The position numbers and the translations under genes were made by a program. A DNA stretch of 64,000 nucleotides from Verrucomicrobiales bacterium. GTDB taxonomy: Bacteria > Verrucomicrobiota > Verrucomicrobiia > Limisphaerales > JAYPXF01. The first letter of the stretch is position 1, and each line of letters starts with the position of its first letter. The stretch covers positions 119,510-183,509 of the forward strand of contig PBAL01000086.1 of the NCBI GenBank assembly GCA_002715965.1, given 5' to 3'. The notes under the pieces are model-generated. The model did no database searches and was not told the DNA's origin. It saw only the letters and a list, made by a program, of their open reading frames with translations. Below, piece by piece: positions 54,572 to 63,749 of the stretch.

Positions 54572-54871
54572 GACAGCGAGTGTTGAAAAGGCGGGGGCTG
54601 GCATCAATTCAATTCATGCAGCCTTGGTGGTTTGGGCGTGTGCGGTCAGTCGCAATTGGGTTGCCCGCGGGATTAATGGCTGGAATCAGCGTGGTCGCAC
54701 TGCTCCTGATCCTGGTTTTCTGACCGGGACTGCCTACGAAACCCGTCTTCCCACAGACTGTTCGGTTCACCTGCAGTGCCGAAACCCGCGTTTGATTCTC
54801 CGTGCAATTTCCCGCTGTGTGACGCATTTTTTTGACCGGTTCGATCCAAGCAACCACAGTCAACAAGCAGC
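54572..54871. other. 300-base intergenic stretch
   Basis: Lies between the aldo/keto reductase start and the broken endonuclease/phosphatase frame. I see no gene, repeat or clear promoter in it. It contains a short T-run near 54829 (CATTTTTTTGACC) with no stem before it. Confidence 0.5.
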
Positions 54872-55890
54872 ATGGGAATCAAACTTTCTGGCGGAAACCA
54901 ACCACCCGCAGGCGCGCCCGCGCAGGGTGCCAATGTCGCGCCGGGTCTGGCACACAATCCGTAAGATCAGGCACCGCTGACGCCTTGGCAGAAGGTGCGC
55001 AAGTGGATGCGCATCCTGCTCCCGCTCAGCCTGATTTACATGCGCCTGATCATCATTCAGGTGATCGTCAGCCTGTATGTGTTGTTTGGGTTCATGGGTT
55101 ACGTCACGAAAGGGCCGCAGACGGCATCAGGACCGACGATCACGATGCTCACCAACAACACCGGCCAGAACCACGGGGAAACAATTGAGGAATTCACCGA
55201 ACGCAACGAGCCGGACATCATCGTGCTACAGGACGCCGGCAATCGAGGGAAACAGTAGATCAACATGTTCCCCACGCTTCACACGTACGGAATCGACCAG
55301 TTTCTCGTACTCAGCAAATACGATATTTTGGAGGGCGGACCGTTGCCCAGCCTCGTCGATCACAATGAGGATTTGTGCGCGGCTTGGTTCCGCTTGCAGA
55401 TCGGTGATCAGGGTCTCTATCTCTTTGCGGTCCACATGCCGACCCCGCGCGATCAGCTGTAGGCGGCCAAGGGGTCCGGGCTCCTCGGTTCATTCGCCCA
55501 TCGCGTGAAAAAAGGGAGCCACGCGGACAAGGTCTATCTGGAAGGCTAGGCCTTCTACAAACACCAGTTGGAACTCGCGCAGGGCCTCCTCGAAATCGCC
55601 AAGCAATCGGACTGCCTTACATCGTCTGCGGGGACTTTAACGTGCACGCGCTCGGACGTTCGAACCACACCTACAAGAAAGCCTGGCGCGAATGTTTTGC
55701 CGAAGCCGGAAATGGCTACGGATACACCTTTCCCGACGATGCCAAGAAAGGGCCGGTCAAGGTTCCTCCATGGTTGAGGCTCGACAACATTTACTGCAGT
55801 CAGGAACTCAGGCCGATCAGCGCCAAGGTCGACAAAGGCCGCGGGTCGCAGCACCTGGCGATGGTGGCTACGATTCAATTGCCCAGATGA
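54872..55890 (+). pseudogene. Endonuclease/exonuclease/phosphatase family gene, four stops and a frameshift
   Basis: The frame from ATG 54872 encodes an N-terminal Pro/Ala-rich segment, one TM helix (MRLIIIQVIVSLYVLFGFMG) and the front of a metal-dependent EEP fold. It is broken by TAA 54962, TAG 55256, TAG 55460, TAG 55547, and a frameshift near 55610-55620. The back half continues one frame over: YIVCGDFNVHALGRS holds the GDFN motif, then LRLDNIYCS and GSQHLAMVATIQLPR, ending TGA 55888-55890. Between the stops the sequence stays convincingly EEP-like (IIVLQDAGN; FAVHMPTPRDQL). The product would have been membrane-attached. Decay or assembly error is more likely than a working gene. Confidence 0.75.
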
Positions 55891-56078
55891 TTTGGATTCA
55901 CCGGACGATTCGTCGGGAATAGCCGGACGGATTGCTCCTCCAACAAGCAGTTTGCCACGTTTAAACTCCTCATTGGGACGTGGTGTGCCGAAAGGCACCT
56001 CAACCAACAGAATATTTCCGTCCCGGATTTATTCCCCGGGGCGGCAATTTCTTTGCCAATCCACCCAAGCTCACTAGC

Positions 56079-57317
56079 ATGCCGCGGCCCATGACCGATG
56101 AGCGTCTCATCACAACGTACCGTTACGAGAAACTGCGCGCAGTTGCCTCCGGTACGATTGAGGCGGCCGCGCATACTTTTCTCCTGCTCATCGCTGTTCG
56201 TTGGTTCGAGGCGGGATCCACTGCGAAGTCGCTTGTTGCTGCGGCAGGGAGTTTCGGGTTGCTGGTCAGTCCGCTCGTGGTAACGCGGGTTGAAAGCAGT
56301 GGTTGGCCGGTGTCTCGTGCGGCTTCGGTCATCCTTGCAATTGGTGCGTTGAGTTTCCTGGCCATGCATCAGTTCCCCACAATCGAGGTCTATGTTCCCT
56401 GCTGCATCCTCGCCATGGCGTGTTCGACCACCTCGATTCCGTTGATGACCCAGGTGTATCAGGAGAACTATCCGGGGCGCGAACGCGGTCGGCGGTTTGC
56501 CAGAACGGTGATGATCCGTATAGGTGCGGCTGCCGGATGCAGTTATCTGGCGGGACGGGCTTTGGACGGTCACATGGAGAACTTCCGCTGGCTGCTCCTG
56601 GGTTTTGCGGGAGCGTTTGCGCTGAGCAGCTTCTGCGTCTATCGCGTGCCCTCCCGCCCGTTGAAAGCCTCAGGTGGAAAGCATCCGCTGCGCGCCCTTC
56701 GCTATGCCAAGACCGACCGTCTCTTCCGGCTTACGCTCATTGCCTGGATGTTCATGGGCTTCGGCAACCTCATGATGTTTCCCATGCGCGTGGAATACCT
56801 CGCCAATCCCGAATACAACCTTGTGCTTCCAGAAGAAACGATCGCCCTGATCGTCGGAGTCTATCCCAACCTTGCCAGATTCCTGACCAGTGCGATCTGG
56901 GGCTGGTTGTTCGATCACGTGAACTTCTTCGCACTCCGCGCGGTGTTGAATCTCCTCTTCGGTCTCGGCATCTGCGTCTTCTTCGCCAGTGAAAGTCTCT
57001 TCTGGCTCATCGGCGCGGCTGTCCTTTTCGGCATTGCCAGCGGAGGCGGAGATGTCGCCTGGAGTCTATGGGTCACGAAGTTCGCGCCCCCAGAACGCGT
57101 TGCAGACTACATGAGCACGCACACATTCTTCACCGGCGTTCGCGGAGTCGCGGCTCCCTTTGCGGGCTATCTTCTCGTCCGTGAACTCGGCATGAAGAAC
57201 CTCGGCTTCGTTTCCTTGGGCCTCATCATCATCTCCATTCTGCTTCTCGCGCGCGAGATTCCCTGGGGCCGTAAAGCACGGCAGGCCGACGCGCTCGTCG
57301 AAGAAGTCTCTGACTGA
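56079..57317 (+). CDS. Major facilitator superfamily transporter
   Basis: A 12-TM-type permease of about 412 residues; ATG at 56079 or 56091 is the start (the longer frame back to 55980 is not protein-like). Hydrophobic helices are evenly spaced, and a charged loop (PGRERGRRFARTVMI) falls between the halves of the N-terminal bundle. Late helices include LFWLIGAAVLFGIASGGGDV and FAGYLLVRELGMKNLGF. I cannot name the substrate. It converges on the DUF6807 gene. Confidence 0.85.
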   Translation: MPRPMTDERLITTYRYEKLRAVASGTIEAAAHTFLLLIAVRWFEAGSTAKSLVAAAGSFGLLVSPLVVTRVESSGWPVSRAASVILAIGALSFLAMHQFPTIEVYVPCCILAMACSTTSIPLMTQVYQENYPGRERGRRFARTVMIRIGAAAGCSYLAGRALDGHMENFRWLLLGFAGAFALSSFCVYRVPSRPLKASGGKHPLRALRYAKTDRLFRLTLIAWMFMGFGNLMMFPMRVEYLANPEYNLVLPEETIALIVGVYPNLARFLTSAIWGWLFDHVNFFALRAVLNLLFGLGICVFFASESLFWLIGAAVLFGIASGGGDVAWSLWVTKFAPPERVADYMSTHTFFTGVRGVAAPFAGYLLVRELGMKNLGFVSLGLIIISILLLAREIPWGRKARQADALVEEVSD

Positions 57318-57422
57318 TTTGCACCTTTATAGAATCGAACGTGAGCCCGATCAATCTCCGCTCCGCTTCGTCCACGCAACGCACAACGAGGCACGAGGAA
57401 CCAAGCACGAGGAACATACAAC

Positions 57423-58424
57423 CTATTTCCTCTTCACCTCATACTGCCGGTGCTTCCGCTTGCTCTTGTACACCTCAAAGCCACGCCGTCTCCCAAATTC
57501 TTCAGCCACGCCTTCGGCCTTCGCGCGATTGTGTCCGCCTCGATGTGCGTGCAGCAGATATCTCAACGTCAGCGGCTTCTCATGCGTCACCTCCAATCCC
57601 TCATGCATGCAGAATGACGCGCCCATCCAGCCATCCTCCCGCACATGCCATGACGTGGGATATCTTGGATTCGACGGGTGATCGAAGAACGTGATTCCCT
57701 CGGTGACCGATTTGCGCGACCTGCCCTCGCCCACTGCAACCGGGCCACTGTAATCCATCCATCGTGCCGGCTTTCCAAAGATATTTATTTCATCGACCTG
57801 ACCCTCGCTGTTGCTGATCACCCCACCACCAAAATAAGCCGACACGGACTTAGCCACCCGCACGGCAAGGAAACCGAAGTTGGTCTTCCCGAGCTTCACG
57901 GACTTCGCATTCTTCGCCGGACGAAACGTAACTTGAATCTCCAGCGCGTGCTCTCCAAACGATCGTGGTCTCAAAGCAGCCACCGTTTCCTGCTCCATCA
58001 CCTCAACTCCCTCTTCATTATACCAACCTGCGCAAGCGGCCATGATCGCCTCCTCATCCCCGTCCAGGTAGGCATACCAATGCTTCTGCCGAATTCGCGC
58101 CTTCGTCCGATCCGACCAATAAATGACGTCGTTCACCGAGTTGTGCGCAAACCACACCGAACGATGATGATCGTGATTTTCCGCACCCGGATGCCCCATC
58201 CGCGTCAGCGATGCACCGGATGGTCCATTGAACGGAAAGAAGAACGGGCGCGGCGCATTGGTTCCATAGTGCCACCTCGTCTTCTCCATTCCATCAATCC
58301 GCAGGGACACCTCGTGGTTTGTCAACGGAATGACCTCGCACCTCGGCGCTGAATACTCTGCTCCAAGCATAACCAACGGGAAACAAAGCAGCCCCGCAAC
58401 GGAGAAACATCGAATCAAATTCAT
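57423..58424 (-). CDS. DUF6807/PmoA family secreted protein
   Basis: A 333-residue protein with a signal peptide (1-22). Characteristic segments: WHYGTNAPRPFFFPFNGPSG, then HPGAENHDHHRSVWFAHNSV, and NEEGVEVMEQETVAALRPRS, followed by YFGGGVISNSEG and RKSVTEGITFFDHPSNPRYP. These match the DUF6807 (PmoA-like) family, common in PVC sugar-catabolism loci and of unknown activity. Histidines in the HDHHR motif could bind metal. Complete, convergent to the MFS gene. Confidence 0.88.
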   Translation of the reverse strand: MNLIRCFSVAGLLCFPLVMLGAEYSAPRCEVIPLTNHEVSLRIDGMEKTRWHYGTNAPRPFFFPFNGPSGASLTRMGHPGAENHDHHRSVWFAHNSVNDVIYWSDRTKARIRQKHWYAYLDGDEEAIMAACAGWYNEEGVEVMEQETVAALRPRSFGEHALEIQVTFRPAKNAKSVKLGKTNFGFLAVRVAKSVSAYFGGGVISNSEGQVDEINIFGKPARWMDYSGPVAVGEGRSRKSVTEGITFFDHPSNPRYPTSWHVREDGWMGASFCMHEGLEVTHEKPLTLRYLLHAHRGGHNRAKAEGVAEEFGRRRGFEVYKSKRKHRQYEVKRK

Positions 58425-58623
58425 GCGTCGTGTTAATTCGCAACCTCCCGCCTGCCAACCGAAAACTCGTGCGTCGTCGGTTGATCACCAGACGCAAATA
58501 GGTCCTGACAGTCCTGTTCGTTCCATCTGAAATCGCGAAGGATATCCAACAAACAACAACAACACCCACCCCCGACACTTGACGCCCCACGAATTGCGGA
58601 GTTACGTTGCGCGACCATTTAAG

Positions 58624-59244
58624 ATGACGCCAGAAAGCAATTACATCATCCCCGGCGTGACCGAGCAGACCGGTCGCGGTGAAATCACGCGCGACATTTA
58701 CTCCCGCCTGCTGATCGACCGGATCATTTTCCTGGGCACACCGATCGACGATATGGTGTCCAACAACATCATCGCTCAACTGCTCTTTCTGCAGATGGAC
58801 GATCCCAAAAAGGACATCCACATCTACATCAATTCACCCGGGGGCAGCGTGACTGCCGGCATGGCCATCTATGACACCATGCAGTTCGTCACCTGCGACG
58901 TGAATACCTACTGCATGGGCATTGCGGCCAGCATGGGTGCACTGCTCCTCTGCGCGGGCACCAAGGGTAAGAGATTCGCCCTCCCCAATTCCGAGGTGAT
59001 GATTCATCAGATCCTTGGTGGCGCCCAGGGCCAGGCCAGCGACGTGGAAATCCAGGCCAAACGGATGCTGCGTCTCAAAGCCACCCTCAACCAGGTTATC
59101 GCCAAGCATTCGGACCAGGACATCCAGACCGTCGAGAAAGCCTGTGACCGCGACAATTTCATGGTTCCCGATGAGGCGAAAGAATTTGGCCTCATCGACG
59201 AGGTCGTTTCCACTCGGAAGGAAATCAAAGCCGAGTCCAAGTAA
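58624..59244 (+). CDS. clpP: ATP-dependent Clp protease proteolytic subunit
   Basis: Serine peptidase subunit, 206 residues, that forms the ClpP barrel. ATG at 58624 is chosen over a TTG at 58579 because it fits family length. Catalytic triad: S103 in GIAASMGALLL, H128 in EVMIHQILGG, D177 in DRDNFM. INSPGGSVTAGMAIYDTM is the conserved N-terminal core. Its stop overlaps the clpX start (TAATG), so the two are coupled. Confidence 0.98.
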   Translation: MTPESNYIIPGVTEQTGRGEITRDIYSRLLIDRIIFLGTPIDDMVSNNIIAQLLFLQMDDPKKDIHIYINSPGGSVTAGMAIYDTMQFVTCDVNTYCMGIAASMGALLLCAGTKGKRFALPNSEVMIHQILGGAQGQASDVEIQAKRMLRLKATLNQVIAKHSDQDIQTVEKACDRDNFMVPDEAKEFGLIDEVVSTRKEIKAESK

Positions 59245-60524
59245 TGGCCCGACCCGGCAAATTGACCATGTGCAGCTTCTGCGGCAAATCGCATGCAGAA
59301 GTGCGCAAGCTCATCGCCGGCCCCGGGGTCTACATTTGCGACGGCTGCATCAACATCTGCAAGAGCGTCCTCGACAAAGAACTCAAGTCCGACGAGCCGA
59401 CCGCCGTCATCGGCGAACTCGACGTCCCCAAGCCGGCTGAGATCAAGGCGCATCTCGACGAATACTGCATCGGCCAGGACCACGCCAAGAAGACGCTCTC
59501 CGTCGCCGTTCACAATCACTACAAGCGACTCCTCCATGAGAAGAGCCTCGGTGATTCCAGCGATGAGTTTCCCCACAGCGATGTCGAGATCGAGAAGTCC
59601 AACATTCTGCTGGTCGGCCCGACCGGTTCCGGCAAGACGCTTCTCGCCAAATCCCTCGCCAAGCTCCTGGACGTTCCCTTCGCGATCGCCGATGCTACCA
59701 CGATCACCGAATCCGGTTACGTCGGCGAAGACGTGGAGAACATCATTCTGCGCCTGCTTCAGTCCTGCGACTACGACGTCGATCGCGCGCAGATGGGAAT
59801 CATCTACATCGACGAGATCGACAAGATTGCGCGCCGCACGGAAAACGTTTCCATCACCCGCGATGTCTCAGGCGAAGGCGTTCAACAGGCGCTCCTGAAA
59901 ATCCTGGAAGGAACAACCTGCTCAGTGCCGCCCCAAGGCGGACGCAAGCATCCCCAACAGGAATACATCCGCGTCGATACCACGAACATCCTCTTCATCG
60001 TCGGCGGTGCGTTTGTCGATCTCGATCGGATCATTCAAAAACGCAGTGGCACGGGCTCCCTCGGCTTTGGAGCCACCAAGCATTTCGAAACTCTCAACGC
60101 TTCCGAAAAGCACGCGCTCCTCGCCAACGTCGAACCCGAAGACCTCCTCACCTACGGCTTCATCCCTGAATTCATCGGCCGTCTTCCGATGACCACCGTC
60201 CTTGAGGAACTCACCGAGGAACAACTCGTCAGCATGATGACCGAGCCCAAGAACGGACTCGTCAAGCAGTTCGAAAAACTCATGTGGATGGAGAACGTCA
60301 AACTCGACTTCACCCGCGACGCCCTCAAGGAACTTGCCGCGCAGGCCATCAAGAAGGGCACGGGCGCACGAGCCCTCCGCGCCCTCCTGGAAAAGCTCAT
60401 GCTCGACGTGATGTACGAGATCCCAAGCGCCGGCGACATCCAGTCCATCAAGATCACCCGTGCCGTCGCCCGGGGCGACGCGCAACCTCTCATCACCCGC
60501 AAGGCAGGTCAGGCGGCAGCCTGA
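59244..60524 (+). CDS. clpX: ATP-dependent Clp protease ATP-binding subunit ClpX
   Basis: AAA+ unfoldase of 426 residues feeding ClpP. N-terminal zinc-binding domain with C10, C13, C32 and C35; Walker A GPTGSGKT at 125-132; pore loop GYVGED at about 158-163; Walker B IIYIDEID at 186-193. The C-terminal domain carries RRTENVSITRDVSGEGVQQA and the IGF-loop region replaced here by YGFIPEFIGRLP. Standard clpP-clpX arrangement, followed 25 bases later by an aminotransferase gene in the same direction. Confidence 0.99.
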   Translation: MARPGKLTMCSFCGKSHAEVRKLIAGPGVYICDGCINICKSVLDKELKSDEPTAVIGELDVPKPAEIKAHLDEYCIGQDHAKKTLSVAVHNHYKRLLHEKSLGDSSDEFPHSDVEIEKSNILLVGPTGSGKTLLAKSLAKLLDVPFAIADATTITESGYVGEDVENIILRLLQSCDYDVDRAQMGIIYIDEIDKIARRTENVSITRDVSGEGVQQALLKILEGTTCSVPPQGGRKHPQQEYIRVDTTNILFIVGGAFVDLDRIIQKRSGTGSLGFGATKHFETLNASEKHALLANVEPEDLLTYGFIPEFIGRLPMTTVLEELTEEQLVSMMTEPKNGLVKQFEKLMWMENVKLDFTRDALKELAAQAIKKGTGARALRALLEKLMLDVMYEIPSAGDIQSIKITRAVARGDAQPLITRKAGQAAA

Positions 60525-60549
60525 TCATTGCGCACAGCGCATTACGACC

Positions 60550-61722
60550 ATGGCCGACTTTCAGCCAGAGGATTTTGTATCCAGACAGATCAAGCAGATT
60601 CCAAGATCCGGAATCCGCGAGTTCTTCGAACTCGTCCAGAGCAAGCAGGGCGTCATTTCTCTTGGCGTCGGCGAGCCGGATTTCAGCACGCCCTGGCACA
60701 TCCGCGAATCCGCCATCTACGCGCTCGAACGTGGGCAGACCAGCTACACTTCCAATCTCGGACTCCTTAAGCTCCGCAAGGCCATTTCCAAACATCTGGA
60801 CCGCGAACTGGGCCTTCAATACGACCCCGAACGACAGATCCTGATCACCGTCGGCGTCAGCGAAGCCATGGACATTGCTTTCCGCGCTCTCATCAATCCG
60901 GGCGACGAGGTCATCTTCCACGAACCCTGTTACGTCAGTTACGCCCCGGGCATTTCCATGGCCTACGGAGTGGGCGTACCCGTGCAATGCAGCGCGGAAG
61001 ATAACTTTGCCGTTCGCGCTGGGAACATCGAGAAAGCCATCACCCCCCGAAGCAAGGTTCTGGTCCTGAACTTCCCCACCAACCCCACCGGGGGAACCAT
61101 GGAACGCGCCGAACTCGAGAAGATTGCGGCCCTCGCCAATCGCCACAACCTCGTCGTCATCACCGACGAGATCTATTCCGAACTCACCTTCGAAGGCGAA
61201 CACACCAGCATTGCCTCACTGCCCGGCATGGCTGGTCGCACGGTCTTTCTTCATGGCTTTTCCAAGGCGTATGCCATGACCGGATTCCGAATCGGTTACG
61301 CCTGCGGCCCGGCTGCGCTGGTCGACGCGATGATGAAGATCCATCAGTATTCCATGCTCTGCGCCAGCATCATCAGCCAGGAGGCCGCGATCGAGGCCCT
61401 TGAGAATGGCGAAGCAGACATGTTGGCCATGCGCGAGCAGTACAAACTGCGCCGAAATCTCATCGTCAATGCCTTCAACAAGATGGGACTCCCCTGCCAC
61501 CTGCCGCGGGGTTCGTTCTATGCCTTCCCGTCGATCAAACCCACCGCCCTGACCTCCCAACAGTTCGCCACCCGTCTCGTTGAAGAAGAGAGTGTCGCCT
61601 GCGTCCCGGGCGATGCATTCGGCGCGCCGGGTGAAGGCTTTCTCCGTTGTTGCTTCGCAGCGTCCATGGACAACATCAAAACAGCCACCGAACGCATCGG
61701 CAGCTTCCTCAACCGTCTTTAG
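60550..61722 (+). CDS. PLP-dependent class I/II aminotransferase
   Basis: Aspartate/aromatic-type aminotransferase of 390 residues; ATG at 60550 is chosen because the upstream part of the frame overlaps clpX. Cofactor residues: N178 in FPTNPTGG, D206 in ITDEIYSE, K239 (the Schiff-base lysine) in HGFSKAYAMTGFRIGY, and the nearby Arg247. FELVQSKQGVISLGVGEPDF opens the domain. The 25-base gap after clpX suggests cotranscription. Specificity (aromatic, aspartate or N-acetyl-diaminopimelate) cannot be fixed by eye. Confidence 0.94.
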   Translation: MADFQPEDFVSRQIKQIPRSGIREFFELVQSKQGVISLGVGEPDFSTPWHIRESAIYALERGQTSYTSNLGLLKLRKAISKHLDRELGLQYDPERQILITVGVSEAMDIAFRALINPGDEVIFHEPCYVSYAPGISMAYGVGVPVQCSAEDNFAVRAGNIEKAITPRSKVLVLNFPTNPTGGTMERAELEKIAALANRHNLVVITDEIYSELTFEGEHTSIASLPGMAGRTVFLHGFSKAYAMTGFRIGYACGPAALVDAMMKIHQYSMLCASIISQEAAIEALENGEADMLAMREQYKLRRNLIVNAFNKMGLPCHLPRGSFYAFPSIKPTALTSQQFATRLVEEESVACVPGDAFGAPGEGFLRCCFAASMDNIKTATERIGSFLNRL

Positions 61723-62015
61723 CATCCGGCCTGTTCGACAACGGGAGCGCCGGGCACTGGCCGGCATGCCGATACAATCCAATGGTGCTCGCTCAGGCAT
61801 TTTCAAGATCACTCCTCCTTGAGAAACATGAGAGTTCTTCCAACAGTCCCGAAATATGACTGAGGGAGCACCTTGGGGCTGGCCACCGGTGCCGAGCAAT
61901 GCGCGGCGCTCCACGATGTTTTTGAACCCGACCAAATCCCATAGGTCCGATAGCCATAGACGAACCGCCACAAAAAACTGGGCACGTCCCAACCCTCCCC
62001 GTATAACCGCGCGCC

Positions 62016-63179
62016 ATGAGCAGAAAGATCAGATACGGGATGGTAGGCGGTGGACAAGGCGCCTTCATCGGAGCAGTGCATCGCATCGCCGCAGCGATCG
62101 ACCAGCAAATCGAACTCGTTTGTGGAGCGTTCTCCTCCGACCCCCAGCGATCCAAGGACAGTGGAGCTGAACTCTTCCTCCCTGCCGACCGCTGCTACGG
62201 CACCTACGAAGAGATGATGAAAGGCGAAGCCGCCCTGCCCGAAGACCAACGCATGGACTTCGTGGCGATCGTCACGCCCAACCACATGCACTTTCCCCCG
62301 GCGAAGCTCGCTCTCGAAAACGGCTTCCATGTCCTCAGCGACAAGCCGGCCACCTTCGATCTCGCACAGGCCAAGGAACTCGCCGAGATCGTCGAGAAAT
62401 CCGGCAAACTCTACGGGCTCACTCACAACTACACCGGCTACCCACTCGTCAAGGAAGCCCGCGACATGGTCGCAGCCGGCAAACTCGGCAAGATCCGCAA
62501 GGTGGTCGTCGAATATCCCCAAGGCTGGCTGGCCACCCGCCTGGAAGAATCCGGCCAGAAACAGGCCGACTGGCGCACCGACCCCAAACGCTCCGGAGCC
62601 GGCGGCTGCGTGGGTGACATCGGGACCCACGCCGAAAACCTCGCGGAATACATCACCGGTTGTCAGATCAAGGAACTCGCTGCCGACATCACCAGTTTTG
62701 TCGATGGACGCCTCCTCGATGACGACGTGAACGTTCTGCTCCGCTTCGACAACGGCGCCAAGGGCGTTCTCCACAGCTCGCAAATCTCCGTCGGTGAAGA
62801 GAACAACCTCAACATCCGTGTCTATGGCGAAAAGGGTGGTATCGAATGGCACCAGAAAGAGCCCAACACCATGCTGGTGAAATGGCTTGAGGAACCCATG
62901 CAGGTCTACCGTGCTGCCAACGGCTATCTCGGAGCCAATGCTGCCGCAGCCACGCGCACTCCACCTGCCCACCCCGAAGGCTATCTCGAAGGCTTCGCAA
63001 ACATCTACAAGAACTTTGCGAACCACATTCGCGCCAACATCGACGGCACGGAGCTTTCCGAGGGCGATCCCGCGCTTGACTACCCGACCATCAAGGACGG
63101 CGTCCGTGGCATGGCCTTCATCGAAGCCGTCGTCGCCTCCTCCGGCAACAATGCGGCATGGACAGGGTTGGACGTCTGA
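62016..63179 (+). CDS. Gfo/Idh/MocA family oxidoreductase
   Basis: NAD(P)-dependent sugar oxidoreductase of 387 residues. The Rossmann motif is GMVGGGQGAFIG, the catalytic loop is VLSDKPATFDLAQ (DKP; the family usually has EKP), and YGLTHNYTGYPLVKEA follows. The C-terminal beta-sheet domain includes GGCVGDIGTHAENLAEYITG with the histidine near 207. Typical substrates are inositol, glucose or galactose derivatives. It stands alone; the nearby aminotransferase is 293 bases upstream with nothing visible between. Confidence 0.93.
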   Translation: MSRKIRYGMVGGGQGAFIGAVHRIAAAIDQQIELVCGAFSSDPQRSKDSGAELFLPADRCYGTYEEMMKGEAALPEDQRMDFVAIVTPNHMHFPPAKLALENGFHVLSDKPATFDLAQAKELAEIVEKSGKLYGLTHNYTGYPLVKEARDMVAAGKLGKIRKVVVEYPQGWLATRLEESGQKQADWRTDPKRSGAGGCVGDIGTHAENLAEYITGCQIKELAADITSFVDGRLLDDDVNVLLRFDNGAKGVLHSSQISVGEENNLNIRVYGEKGGIEWHQKEPNTMLVKWLEEPMQVYRAANGYLGANAAAATRTPPAHPEGYLEGFANIYKNFANHIRANIDGTELSEGDPALDYPTIKDGVRGMAFIEAVVASSGNNAAWTGLDV

Positions 63180-63437
63180 ATTTGGTCGCCAGACAGCGAG
63201 GACGATAGACTTGAGGTCACCGGACGTTTGCCTGGTGTCGTTCCAAGAAGGCAATCCGGCTACCGCACGAATCTGCGATCCTCCGGTGATGGGTGCAGGG
63301 TGTCGGCCTTGTCTCGTCGTCGTACCCGAATGCAGTGCTCCTCGTGTTGGACATCGTTTATATCCAGTAACACCACAGTCGCTCGACCCGTTCGCGTACG
63401 AGCTTCGTGGGCTTTGCACTGATCCCCATTTAGATTT

Positions 63438-63732
63438 TCAAGCGTCCCGCGCCAGACGATTCAGCCAGCTCAGGGTATCTTCCAATTGGCAGATGGCATG
63501 GCAACCCTCTGTCTCCGCTTCCGAGAGGGAATAAGACTTTTTCCGCTCGAGCAGGTGCTCGAATCTTTCCTGCAGCGCCGAGCTCTCCCGAAAAGTGAGC
63601 GACTTGCCTGCACTCTGTACAGAAACGGCTCCACCTGGGAGGAGCGATGTCCAGGCAGATGGCGTGAGATATGACCAGAAGTTGTGGATGAGGGTGTGAC
63701 GGGCATGCCACCGTGGGTTTGCAAAAACAACC
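63438..63732 (-). pseudogene. Open frame without start: C-terminal relic next to an IS
   Basis: The minus strand is open for about 97 codons up to the TGA at 63438-63440 and reads plausibly at its end (FEHLLERKKSYSLSEAETEG, then CHAICQLEDTLSWLNRLARD). It begins after a stop near 63735, with no ATG, GTG or TTG in frame. It would be the tail of a small helical protein whose front was removed, perhaps by the IS256-type element beginning just to the right. Tentative. In the neighbouring gene-free 63180-63437 nothing is seen. Confidence 0.25.
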
Positions 63733-63749
63733 TAATGAAAGGCTCCCAA

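Noticed and set aside
35205..55890. Reassignment of TAG to a sense codon in the whole genome
   Set aside because: TAG is the natural stop of intact genes here, such as the sulfatase, the giant protein and the aminotransferase, each ending at the expected length. At most local read-through could be considered.
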